From: CAYMWF01 sp964394085 [NCBI: uncultured Gemmatimonadota bacterium]
GTDB taxonomy: Bacteria; GCA-2686955; CAYMWF01
Assembly: GCA_964394085.1 (NCBI GenBank)
Contig: CAYMWF010000015.1
Coordinates: 8,615 to 26,185, forward strand
Direction: 5' to 3'
DNA: 17,571 bases
Under the pieces are notes generated by a model. That model was given only the letters and a program-made list of their open reading frames with translations. It did not search any database and was not told the origin of the DNA. The translations under genes were made by a program, and so were the position numbers. Below are positions 6,974 through 14,172 of the stretch, in pieces; positions within the stretch are counted from its first letter, which is position 1, and each line of letters opens with the position of its first letter.

Positions 6974-8233
6974 TTAAAGTTCGTCGTTACGAGTGCCCCT
7001 GTTCGACCGATCATAACGGCGAACCTTGAATACGCTGTTCTGTTCGGGGTTGGGATAGAGGTTGAGGTATTCCCAGGCGGTTTCTCCCGCCGGGGTCACC
7101 TCGAGGAAGCGCCCGGACGGACCGTCGCAGATCAGGGTATTCCCGTTCCGCAGCCTCTGGGTTCCGGATATCCTGTCGGCGAAGAGAGATTCGGGGGGAT
7201 CGGCGGTATAGGTCCAGACGGGTTCTTCCGGGCCGAACGCTCCGCCGGGCTCGAGGTAATATGTGCCGTATTCGTCGACGGGCGGGATGATTTCGTCGAT
7301 GGAGGAATAGTCCCCCTCGGGCCGGCCGACGCCGTTGTTGAAAACGATGATATCGCCCTCTCCGGGGCGTCCCTTTTCCACCCACTGGGCATCGTGCTGG
7401 CCGTAGAACTTCCGGTCTTCGCTCCCGCCCGCTCGATATGACATCGGATTCCCCCAGCGGTACAGGATGTCGCCGCCCATGCCGCTCGCGCCGCCCTCGT
7501 GGCCGGCGGCCTCCTCCGTAGTGGTGCTGTGATCGATGATCCAGATTTCATGGAGGGCGCGGCTGCTGATCAGGATCTGGTCCAGCTCTTCGTTATAATC
7601 GACGGAATTCGCGTGCGCCCAGTCGTCCGTCCGCCTCTGTGGAAAATTGAGATCGACCAGCTCGGGGTGAGCCGCCACGTCGCCATAGTTGTCCTTGGAC
7701 GAATCGAAGTCCTGGATCAGGTGATCCCAGAGACGCCACATCCAGACGATCTCGCCGCCGGAGCTCCCGTCCGGACGCACTTCCAGGATGTATTCAGTCG
7801 TGATATGAGTTCCGCGGATCAGCGCCGGATCCCGCCCGGCGGCCACGGCTTCCGCCCGTGTCTTGTATTCCCACATGAGTATCAGCACGTTGCCGTTCGG
7901 CATCGGTTCTATATCGTGGTGCTGCAGGGTGTCGCCGCCGGAGCATACATACTCCCAGAGGAGAGTGCTGTCCCACGCGATCCGCTGGACGCCGCCTCCC
8001 GCGCCGCCGCCGCCCTCCGCGACCCGGGCGGTTCGAAGGATGCTGCCGTCGCCCAGCAGGTAGACCGCCTGTCCCGGTTCATACGAGCTCGACCACGAGT
8101 GAACGACATCGCCTTCTATATCGATGAGGTAGGTTTCCGTAGAACTGGTGGGAGAGAAGAGTGTATAACCGGCCGGATCCGGATCAAGGGGATAGGGTGC
8201 GACCAGGAGCGAGAGAATAAGCAGGGGTATCAC
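6974..8233 (-). CDS. Secreted arylsulfotransferase-like (ASST-family) beta-propeller protein
   Basis: About 419 residues, related to arylsulfate sulfotransferases, periplasmic six-bladed propellers that move sulfate from a phenolic sulfate to another phenol through a histidine. Family-type motifs, numbered from the start at 8233: LQHHDIEPMPNGNVL (H105/H106), DWAHANSVDYN (H207), HEIWIIDHS (H228), YGQHDAQW (H280) and RLRNGNTLICDGPSGRFLEV near the C-terminus. The N-terminus is a short hydrophobic signal (IPLLILSLLVA). A GTG at 8245 is in frame, but GGAGGT at 8238-8243 overlaps that region and serves the GTG at 8233. No dedicated DsbA/DsbI partner is adjacent. Substrate is unknown, and many members of this group have no tested activity. 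It appears to be a single-gene unit. Confidence 0.75.
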   Translation of the reverse strand: MIPLLILSLLVAPYPLDPDPAGYTLFSPTSSTETYLIDIEGDVVHSWSSSYEPGQAVYLLGDGSILRTARVAEGGGGAGGGVQRIAWDSTLLWEYVCSGGDTLQHHDIEPMPNGNVLILMWEYKTRAEAVAAGRDPALIRGTHITTEYILEVRPDGSSGGEIVWMWRLWDHLIQDFDSSKDNYGDVAAHPELVDLNFPQRRTDDWAHANSVDYNEELDQILISSRALHEIWIIDHSTTTEEAAGHEGGASGMGGDILYRWGNPMSYRAGGSEDRKFYGQHDAQWVEKGRPGEGDIIVFNNGVGRPEGDYSSIDEIIPPVDEYGTYYLEPGGAFGPEEPVWTYTADPPESLFADRISGTQRLRNGNTLICDGPSGRFLEVTPAGETAWEYLNLYPNPEQNSVFKVRRYDRSNRGTRNDEL

Positions 8234-8237
8234 AGTG

Positions 8238-8243
8238 ACCTCC
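8238..8243 (-). promoter_or_regulatory. Ribosome binding site deciding the GTG start at 8233
   Basis: GGAGGT on the minus strand lies four bases before the GTG at 8231-8233. The longer candidate start at 8245 has no Shine-Dalgarno upstream. Confidence 0.5.
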
Positions 8244-8494
8244 ACGTGAATCGAGCCGGGTGCGGCTCGCGGTGATTGTCCGGAATTCCATCTTTAAACC
8301 GGACCGTAACAGGGGGGGGACCGCTCCAGGCGCGCGCCGGTTCCGCAGGGAAGCCGGGCGGAGGGCGCGCGCATGTGGACAGGTCCGATAATGCTCACCG
8401 CAATGATCGTGCCCCCTCTGACTGTAACCTCCGTTCAGGATGGGCGGAGAACATTTTCCCCGGGAAAGGGCGCTGATTTCAGGAGATTTCAGCC

Positions 8495-8564
8495 GATCCG
8501 GCTTCGAAAACGGCGGATCCGAGGGGAATTCAAGCGGCCCGGTTTCGAAAACGGCGGCTTGAAT
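8495..8564. repeat. Two adjacent hairpins with a shared core and different paired arms
   Basis: Hairpin 1 has GATCCG / CGGATC arms (8495-8500, 8514-8519). Hairpin 2 has ATTCAAGC / GCTTGAAT arms (8528-8535, 8557-8564). Both enclose CGGYTTCGAAAACGGCGG. The arms differ in sequence but stay complementary within each hairpin. Confidence 0.75.
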
Positions 8565-8589
8565 GCCGGCGGCGGGTGGAATCAGGCCG

Positions 8590-8626
8590 AAAAAATCGAA
8601 GCCTGCCCCGCCATCGCCGGGCAGGC
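8590..8626 (-). terminator. Intrinsic terminator downstream of leuC
   Basis: On the minus strand a perfect 8-bp stem GCCTGCCC / GGGCAGGC with a 10-base loop is followed by TTCGATTTTTT. It lies about 240 bp past the leuC stop and would end the por-leu transcript before the arylsulfotransferase-like gene. The T-run starts five bases from the stem. Confidence 0.55.
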
Positions 8627-8754
8627 TGGCGAAAATCCGTACGACGAGGTGCAGCCTCGTACGGCGCTGTACACCCGGTCGAGCCGGATGGAGCCCCGGA
8701 TCAGAACAGTGGAGCGGTTCACCCGGAGATCGCCGGTGTCGACGATCGGCCGGA

Positions 8755-8950
8755 CAGATGATTTCGCCAGGACCGCGGACGCCGCCGCCACAGCAGGTCA
8801 CCGCAGAGGTTGCCGCAGCTGCCGGGCCGGATAGATAGATCCTGCTGAAACGGACCTTTACCGCAGTGTCACGAATCCGCCGGGCAGGTGATCTCGCCGG
8901 TTACCGCAGAGGCAGCCGCCACTGCCGGGCCCGACAGGTAGACCTTGCTG
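8755..8950 (-). repeat. Diverged tandem copies of the leuC 3' end
   Basis: The final ~65 bp of leuC (8885-8950) has a 49-bp relative at 8799-8847 with 39 of 49 bases matching 8902-8950 by eye, and a further ~37-bp relative at 8755-8791 matching 8885-8922 at about 80%. Both lie after the stop codon, so they are non-coding remnants. Confidence 0.75.
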
Positions 8951-10140
8951 TCGATGTGGCCGTTTCTGCCGACGAAGTTGCGGTTGGTCGTATAAAGGCC
9001 GATCTCCCCGGCCGCGAGCACGCCCATGTGGCCGCCGATGCACGGGCCGCAGGTGGGCGGGCAGATCGTGGCGCCCGCCGAAACGAGCGTGTCGACCAGG
9101 TTCTCGGCGAGCATTTCCGAGAGCACCTTCTGGCTGCCGGGCAGGATCAGGAGCCGCACCGACGGGTGGACCTTCTCTCCCCCGAGAACCTCCACGGTGG
9201 TTCGGAAATCCTCTATCCTTCCGTTGGTGCAGGAGCCGATGACCACCTGGTCGACGCCGGTCCCGGCGGCTTCGGCGGCGGGTTTTACCAGGGACGGGAG
9301 GTAGGGTTCGGCCACCAGGGGCGGGATGGCGGCCGCGTCGTAGCGGCGCCTCTGTTCGTACTCGGCGTCAGGGTCGGGGACGGGAGCGTTCTTCCGCTCC
9401 TCCGGGCCGAGACCGAGGTAGTCGAAGGTGGTCTCGTCCGCCGGGATGAGACCGGTTTTGGCGCCCGCCTCGATCGCCATGTTGCACATGGCCAGCCTGT
9501 CGGCCATACACAAGGCGTCGATCGCCGCGCCGCCGATCTCGAGGGCCCTGTAAACGGCGCCGTCAACGCCGAGGTCGCCGATGGCGTGGAGGATCAGGTC
9601 TTTTCCTCCGACGTACCGGCCCGGCTCGCCCTCGAACTCGAGGCGGATCGTCGGCGGAACCTTGAACCAGCTCTCGCCCAGAGCCCAGGCCGCCGAAAGA
9701 TCCGTGCTGCCGACGCCGGTTGAAAACGCGCCCAGGGCGCCGTACGTGCAGGTATGGGAATCGGCTCCTACGACCAGGTCTCCCGGCTTGACCAGCCCCT
9801 CCTCGGGAACGACGATGTGGCACACGCCCGAGAAGCCGACCTCGTAGTAATGCTCGATCCCCTGCTCCTGCGCGAAGCGGCGCATGGTGGCGGAGAGCTC
9901 GGCGGCGGCTATATCCTTGGCGGGCACGAAATGATCGTTCACGAGAGCGATTTTCGACGGGTCGAAAACCTTGCCTGCGCCCATCTCCCTGAAAACTTTC
10001 ACCGAAAGGGGAGTCGTAACGTCGGTGGACATGACCAGGTCGAGCCGGGCGAAGACGATTTCGCCGGGGCGGACGGCCTCGCGACCGGATCGATCGGCAA
10101 GGATTTTCTCGGCCAGGGTCATCGGTCTGTGCTCAGGCAT
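8869..10140 (-). CDS. leuC: 3-isopropylmalate dehydratase large subunit (LeuC / HacA type)
   Basis: 423 residues, the usual length for the short archaeal-type LeuC/homoaconitase large subunits. It isomerises 2-isopropylmalate to 3-isopropylmalate with a small subunit. Seen in order: GADSHTCTYGALGAFSTGVGSTD (126-147), the aconitase signature, and cluster ligands C304 (IGSCTNGR), C364 and C367 (CPPTCGPCIGGHMG), binding one [4Fe-4S]. The start is secure: AAAGGAG lies six bases before the ATG. No leuD is found in the window, so the partner subunit must be elsewhere. The gene follows leuB after a 730-bp repeat-filled gap and is followed by a terminator. Homoaconitase or methylmalate isomerase activity cannot be excluded from sequence alone. 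Confidence 0.9.
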   Translation of the reverse strand: MPEHRPMTLAEKILADRSGREAVRPGEIVFARLDLVMSTDVTTPLSVKVFREMGAGKVFDPSKIALVNDHFVPAKDIAAAELSATMRRFAQEQGIEHYYEVGFSGVCHIVVPEEGLVKPGDLVVGADSHTCTYGALGAFSTGVGSTDLSAAWALGESWFKVPPTIRLEFEGEPGRYVGGKDLILHAIGDLGVDGAVYRALEIGGAAIDALCMADRLAMCNMAIEAGAKTGLIPADETTFDYLGLGPEERKNAPVPDPDAEYEQRRRYDAAAIPPLVAEPYLPSLVKPAAEAAGTGVDQVVIGSCTNGRIEDFRTTVEVLGGEKVHPSVRLLILPGSQKVLSEMLAENLVDTLVSAGATICPPTCGPCIGGHMGVLAAGEIGLYTTNRNFVGRNGHIDSKVYLSGPAVAAASAVTGEITCPADS

Positions 10141-10217
10141 CGTTTCTCCTTTATCTCTTCTCTTCGTCGCCCGGAGCTGCGTTCAACGGCCGGGTTACCG
10201 TCTTCCGGGCTTCCGCC

Positions 10218-10237
10218 TTTTTCTCACATGGTAAAAA
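10218..10237. repeat. CACGTG-family palindrome, diverged copy
   Basis: TTTTTCTCACATGGTAAAAA aligns with the 10291 and 10473 palindromes but has CACATG in the centre. It lies about 80 bp upstream of the leuC start. Confidence 0.5.
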
Positions 10238-10290
10238 TCCCCGCTTCACCGAGGCGTCCGTCCCGCCGGGATTCTATCGCTGCTACCGCG

Positions 10291-10312
10291 ATTTTCTCCA
10301 CGTGGGGAAAAT
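10291..10312. repeat. CACGTG-core palindrome
   Basis: A 22-bp near-perfect palindrome containing TTTCTCCACGTGGGGAAA, with one mismatched pair (T opposite G) in 11. The 18-bp core is identical at 10474-10491 and 14388-14405. Confidence 0.88.
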
Positions 10313-10390
10313 TGTCGCTTGCCTCGCGATTCTTTCTCGATTCCCGGCAACCTTCATCGGCCCGGTAAACGGAGCAGGAACCGGTAACCC

Positions 10391-10495
10391 AAGCTGGAAC
10401 CGGTGGCCGGAACCCGGACGGTGACCGATGCCGAAAATGGTAGCCGGAACCCGGATGGTGACCGGAACCGGGATTTCTCCACGTGGGGAAAATCG
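10391..10495. repeat. Composite repeat: ACCGG-rich block ending in the CACGTG palindrome
   Basis: An ACCGGTGGCCGGAACCCGG block, itself duplicated with a 37-bp period (10402 and 10439), leads into the palindrome at 10473-10493 and AAAATCG. The same arrangement, in one copy, is at 14342-14408, between genes on the same strand. Confidence 0.75.
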
Positions 10496-10657
10496 CAATG
10501 AGTCCGGGCCGCTCTTTCCGTGAACCGGGAATACCTGACGTCGACATACCCCCCTCGGGACTCTTCTATAATCTGCACCCGACTGCAGTCGATTCATCTT
10601 TTTCGGCTGCCGGACCGCCAGGCCGCCCCTCCGGCAACGGAGCCGGTAGCACGGAGG

Positions 10658-10813
10658 CGGAACCGGCGACGCAACGACGAAACCGGCTGCTCGACGGTGA
10701 TACCGGCGACGCGACCCGGGCGGATCCTGCGGAACCGGCGACGAAACGACGAAACCGGCTGCTCGACGGTGATACCGGCGACGAAACCGGCGACGCGACC
10801 CGGGCGGATCCTG
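10658..10813. repeat. 72-bp tandem duplication, second copy with a 12-bp insertion
   Basis: 10658-10729 and 10730-10813 share a unit beginning CGGAACCGGCGACG and ending GGGCGGATCCTG. The second copy has an extra GACGAAACCGGC, itself a repeat of neighbouring bases. Near-identity implies a recent event. Confidence 0.92.
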
Positions 10814-10870
10814 CGGAACCGGACGGCCGATGCCGGCTTCGCAAACATGCAACCGGTCCCCGACCGACCA

Positions 10871-11935
10871 CTACCCTTTCAGCATCGAGACGAGGTCCGC
10901 GGCTACTCCGTCGCCCACTTCTTTCGTGCCGAGGTTTCCGCCCAGGTCACGGGTGGTCCTGTCTTCGTTGATGGCGTTCTTCACCGCCTTTTCGACGCAT
11001 GCTCCCTCCTCTGGGAAACCGAGATGCTCGAGCATCAACTGCAGGGTCAGGATGGCGGCGAGCGGATTCGCCACGTTCATTCCGTGATATTTCGGAGCGG
11101 ATCCGTGAACGGGTTCGAACATCGAAGTGATGCCGGGATGGACGTTCGCCGACGCGGCCAGCCCCATCCCTCCCTGGATCTGAGCGCCCAGGTCGGTCAC
11201 GATGTCGCCGAACATGTTCGAGGTGACTATGGCGTCGAACTGCTCGGGAAGTTTCACCATCTGCATGGTCAGGGCGTCGATGTAGAGGTGCTGCTGTTCG
11301 ATGTTCGGGAACTCACTCCCCACCTCCTCGAAAACCCTGTCCCAGAGGTCGCCCTCGAACCGCATCGCGTTGCTCTTGTTGCTCATCACCAGCTTTCCGA
11401 GCCGGTTCGCCTCCACGTATTCGAAGGCGTGACGGATGATCCGCTCCACGCCTTTCCTCGTGTTCAGGCTTTCCTGGATCGCCACCTCGTCGGGGGTTCC
11501 TTCCTTGAAATTGCCGCCCATCCCGACGTAGATGCCCTCGGTGTTCTCGCGGAAAACGACGAAGTTCACATCCTCAGGACCCTTATCCCTGAGAGGACAC
11601 AATCTCTCGTCGAGAAGCTTCACCGGCCTGAAATTGATATAGAGGTCGAGCTTGAACCGGAGTCCGAGGAGGATATCCTTCGCGTGGGCCATGTCAGGAA
11701 CGCGCGGGTCGCCCAGGGCGCCGAGGTAGATGGCGTCGAAATTTTCCCTGAAATCGGCGACGGCTTCGTCCGGCAGGGTCACCCCGGTTTCGAGGTATTT
11801 GTCCGCGCCGTAGTCGAATTCCTCCAGGTCGAGAGAAACGCCGGTGTGTTTATTGAGCACGTCGATAAGCTTGAGAACTTCTACAGTGACGTCGATTCCT
11901 ATCCCGTCACCGGGAATAACCGCTATCCTGGGCAT
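10871..11935 (-). CDS. leuB: 3-isopropylmalate dehydrogenase-type beta-decarboxylating dehydrogenase
   Basis: 354 residues. Oxidises and decarboxylates a 3-substituted malate, most likely 3-isopropylmalate to 2-oxoisocaproate given leuC nearby. Seen: IPGDGIG (7-13); substrate arginines in LLGLRFKLDLYINFRP (89-104); FRENTEGIY (128-136); metal-binding aspartates D220, D244, D248; and the adenine loop HGSAPKYHGMNVANP (277-291). ENTEG replaces the ELTGG of typical bacterial LeuB and is closer to homoisocitrate, isocitrate or tartrate dehydrogenases. APKY matches the NADP-type residues of E. coli isocitrate dehydrogenase rather than the APDI of NAD-type LeuB. Its ATG overlaps the porB stop as TAATG, so the two are translationally coupled. 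The family is certain; substrate and cofactor are less so. Confidence 0.85.
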   Translation of the reverse strand: MPRIAVIPGDGIGIDVTVEVLKLIDVLNKHTGVSLDLEEFDYGADKYLETGVTLPDEAVADFRENFDAIYLGALGDPRVPDMAHAKDILLGLRFKLDLYINFRPVKLLDERLCPLRDKGPEDVNFVVFRENTEGIYVGMGGNFKEGTPDEVAIQESLNTRKGVERIIRHAFEYVEANRLGKLVMSNKSNAMRFEGDLWDRVFEEVGSEFPNIEQQHLYIDALTMQMVKLPEQFDAIVTSNMFGDIVTDLGAQIQGGMGLAASANVHPGITSMFEPVHGSAPKYHGMNVANPLAAILTLQLMLEHLGFPEEGACVEKAVKNAINEDRTTRDLGGNLGTKEVGDGVAADLVSMLKG

Positions 11936-12888
11936 TATTCGTCCTTTCTTCCGGTGCGTCCGGCTTTTTCTTTCAAATCACTTGTGCGTTCTTTCGCGAT
12001 GTCGAGCAGGAAGGCGACTTCGGCATCCGACATGCCGGAGAACCGTCCCTGGAGCGACAGATATTCGGAAATAAGGTCGGCGTCGGGCTCCTTCGCCCGG
12101 GAGATGGTGTAGTCCCTGCCTCCCTCCGCCTCGTAGAGCGGAAACAGGCCCGACTCCACCGCCAGTCTCGAAATCCTGATCGTCGATTCGGCGGGGAACT
12201 TATGACCTGGAGGGCAGGGCGCCAGTATATGGATGAACCTGAACCCGGTCATGCCGCGCGCCTTTTCGAATTTTCGCACGAGATCGTCGGGGAAGGCGGG
12301 AGTCGCCGTAGCGAGGTATGGGATACGGTGGGCCGCCAGTATGGCGCCGATATCCTTTTTTATCGTCATGCCGCCGGCGCCTCGCAGGGTCGTGGTGGTG
12401 CTCGCCCCGGTGGGGGTCGCCGAGCTCTGCTGGACGCCGGTGTTCATGTAGGCTTCGTTATCGTAGCATACGTAGAGGAAATCGTCGTTTCTCACGGCGG
12501 AAGCGGACAGGGCCTGGAAGCCTATGTCGAAGGTGGCGCCGTCCCCGGCCCAGGCCACCACGGTGGTATGCTCGTTTCCCCGGGCGGTGAGCGACGCCCT
12601 CACCCCGGTGGCGGTGGACGCGGCGGTTTCAAAGGCGGTATGCATCATCGGCACTCCTATGGCCGACATCGGGAAGGGGCCGTCCACTACGGCCATGCAG
12701 CACGCCGGGATAACGAAAATCGAGTCGCGCCCAAGCCCCTTCAGCGCGAGCCTGATGGCGAGGATGCCGCCGCAGCCCGGGCAGGCGAGGTGCCCCGACG
12801 AAAGGATTTCCTCCGCAGGCAGTTCAAAATGTCTGCCGCCGGGTTTTGTTCCCTGTTCAGTCTTCAACTTTCCCTCACGTTCACCCAT
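11935..12888 (-). CDS. porB: 2-oxoacid:ferredoxin oxidoreductase beta subunit (PorB/VorB type)
   Basis: 317 residues, the TPP-binding catalytic subunit that converts a 2-oxoacid, CoA and ferredoxin to acyl-CoA, CO2 and reduced ferredoxin. [4Fe-4S] cysteines are visible at C36 and C39 (CPGCGG), C63/C64 (ACC) and C225 (APCPPGHK). The TPP/Mg motif is GDGATFDIGFQALSASAVRN (115-134) with YDNEAYMNTG (142-151). It pairs with porA upstream and is coupled to leuB downstream (TAATG). Its first codons derive from a duplicated porA 3' end. Motifs do not separate pyruvate from branched-chain oxoacids; the leu context favours the latter weakly. The ATG at 12888 is placed by the family's N-terminal length. 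Confidence 0.92.
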   Translation of the reverse strand: MGEREGKLKTEQGTKPGGRHFELPAEEILSSGHLACPGCGGILAIRLALKGLGRDSIFVIPACCMAVVDGPFPMSAIGVPMMHTAFETAASTATGVRASLTARGNEHTTVVAWAGDGATFDIGFQALSASAVRNDDFLYVCYDNEAYMNTGVQQSSATPTGASTTTTLRGAGGMTIKKDIGAILAAHRIPYLATATPAFPDDLVRKFEKARGMTGFRFIHILAPCPPGHKFPAESTIRISRLAVESGLFPLYEAEGGRDYTISRAKEPDADLISEYLSLQGRFSGMSDAEVAFLLDIAKERTSDLKEKAGRTGRKDE

Positions 12889-13009
12889 TCGATTCCGCTC
12901 GGTGCCCTTTCAGGCTCGATCAACCGTCGCAGCACCGCCTCTGACTTCAACTTTCCCTCACGTTCACCCATTCGATTCCGCTCGGTGCCCTTTCAGGCTC
13001 GATCAACCG
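12862..13009 (-). repeat. 83-bp-period tandem duplication of the porA 3' end / porB start
   Basis: 65 bp at 12862-12926 are repeated, essentially identical, at 12945-13009. The 18 bp between copies resembles the bases after the second copy, so the original unit was 83 bp. The upstream copy encodes the end of porA, and the downstream copy supplies the porB start codon. A 35-codon open frame from an ATG at 12971 to a TGA at 12864 joins a porB-like start to a porA-like tail, overlapping both genes by 25 bases. Confidence 0.93.
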
Positions 13010-14119
13010 CCGTAATATCCCCTCGACATGGTCCGGAGTCACGTCGCGGCCGCCGAGACCGGCTACGAACCCGGTCACTTCCGGACCGCCGGAGCGAACC
13101 GAATCTGTATAAAAAGACGATTTAAGCTCCTGGGCGAATATACCGCCGTGACCGTACGAGATGTTGCGGTCGATAACGCCGATACGTTTCGCCGCAGGCA
13201 GGGCAGCCGCGATATCCCGGGCCGGGAAAGGCCTGAACAGCCGCACCCGGAGCATCCCCGCCGGGACGCCTTCCTCCCGGAGCTTGTCCACGGCGATGCG
13301 GGCGGTGCTTCCTATGGTTCCCGAAGTCAGCAGAACGAACTCTGCATCATCGCACAGGTAAGGCTCCACGGTGCCGTATCCGCGGCCGGTCATCCTCTCG
13401 AACTTCTTCCCCTCCGCGGCGAGGACGGCGACGGCTTCCTCCATCGCTTTATGCATGTTGTAGCGCGTCTCCATGAAGCTGTCGGGCGGCATCAGCCCGC
13501 CGATGGTGTGCGGCTCCTCCGGGTCGAGCCTGTAGATCGGTTCGCGGGGCGGCAGGTACCGGGCCACGTCTTCAGCGTTCGGGACCTCCACGATCTCCGA
13601 TGTGTGCGAGAGGACGAAGGCGTCGAGCACCAGCATCACCGGGAGGAGCACCTGCTCGGCGATGTTGAACGACATGATCACCGTATCGAGCACCTCCTGG
13701 TTCGAGCAGCAGTAAAGCTGCAGCCAGCCCGTATCCCTCTGGGAGAGCGAATCGGATTGATCGGTGAAGATGGTCCAGGGAGGCGCCATCGCCCTGTTGA
13801 TGTTCGCGAGCACTATCGGGAGCCGGCTTCCGGCGGCCCAGTGGAGCAGCTCGTGCATCAGGGCCAGCCCCTGGCTCGAAGTCGCCGTAAAAACCCGTGA
13901 GCCCGCGTTCGCGGCGCCGATGCACGTGGCGATGGCCGAATGCTCCGACTCGGAGTGGATGAACACGGCATCCATCGATCCGTCATCGCAGTAGTTCGAA
14001 AGCTCCTCGACGATCGATGTCTGCGGCGTGATCGGATACGCCGCGATCACCTCGACCCCGGAGAGTTTGACCCCCAGCGACACCGCCTGGTTTCCATCTA
14101 TGACCCGCTTGTCAACCAC
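12947..14119 (-). CDS. porA: 2-oxoacid:ferredoxin oxidoreductase alpha subunit (PorA/VorA type)
   Basis: 390 residues. Shows the pyrimidine-binding domain motif AYPITPQTSIVEEL (27-40), the E58/E59 region (HSESEHSAIATCIGAANAG), TSSQGLALMHE (80-90), and domain II near 255-350 (TSGTIGSTAR, ending ISYGHGG). Forms the active site with porB. The start is a GTG at 14119 with GGGATGGGA upstream; the nearby ATG at 14129 is out of frame. It ends in a duplicated segment whose other copy begins porB. The gamma subunit normal for separate-subunit enzymes is not adjacent. Upstream lies a 291-bp region with a dyad and repeated TTGACG, and then the GltD-like gene with a delta-like ferredoxin tail. The substrate is undetermined. 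Confidence 0.92.
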   Translation of the reverse strand: MVDKRVIDGNQAVSLGVKLSGVEVIAAYPITPQTSIVEELSNYCDDGSMDAVFIHSESEHSAIATCIGAANAGSRVFTATSSQGLALMHELLHWAAGSRLPIVLANINRAMAPPWTIFTDQSDSLSQRDTGWLQLYCCSNQEVLDTVIMSFNIAEQVLLPVMLVLDAFVLSHTSEIVEVPNAEDVARYLPPREPIYRLDPEEPHTIGGLMPPDSFMETRYNMHKAMEEAVAVLAAEGKKFERMTGRGYGTVEPYLCDDAEFVLLTSGTIGSTARIAVDKLREEGVPAGMLRVRLFRPFPARDIAAALPAAKRIGVIDRNISYGHGGIFAQELKSSFYTDSVRSGGPEVTGFVAGLGGRDVTPDHVEGILRRLIEPERAPSGIEWVNVRES

Positions 14120-14172
14120 TCGATCCCATCCCTGTTTCTTTGAGTTTCCTTATGGTGCGGCACCCCGCCCTC

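Larger units (their letters stand above)
8246..8868. other. Intergenic region with hairpins and decayed leuC 3' copies
   Basis: About 620 bp between the arylsulfotransferase-like gene and the leuC stop. Contents: two hairpins sharing a core (8495-8564), an intrinsic terminator for the leu transcript (8590-8626), a small dyad CCGTACGA/TCGTACGG near 8637-8664, and diverged copies of the leuC 3' end (8755-8847). I see no gene. The promoter of the arylsulfotransferase-like gene should lie within 8246-8480 but is not obvious. Confidence 0.7.
10141..10870. other. Long repeat-filled gap between leuB and leuC
   Basis: 730 bp inside what otherwise looks like one transcription unit. It holds three CACGTG-family palindromes (10218-10237 diverged, 10291-10312, 10473-10493), a 37-bp direct repeat (10402-10474) and a 72/84-bp tandem repeat (10658-10813). 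Frames through it encode Arg/Pro-rich low-complexity sequence in both strands and look non-coding. A separate leuC promoter could lie here. Confidence 0.7.

Noticed and set aside
8866-9723. A 285-codon plus-strand frame over leuC
   Set aside because: Antisense shadow of leuC, whose cluster cysteines and signature fix the true strand.
10658-10813. Insertion sequence or transposon end
   Set aside because: No terminal inverted repeats, no transposase and no target-site duplication; the copies are directly tandem.
10283-10852. Minus-strand Arg/Pro-rich frame between leuB and leuC
   Set aside because: Its repeats simply mirror the DNA tandem repeats, open frames exist on several strands at once, and there is no ribosome binding site.
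10520-12112. A 530-codon open frame on the plus strand across leuB
   Set aside because: It is antisense to leuB and porB, which show clear family motifs in their own frames. Its N-terminal part reads through the 72-bp repeat. GC-rich genes commonly leave long antisense frames.
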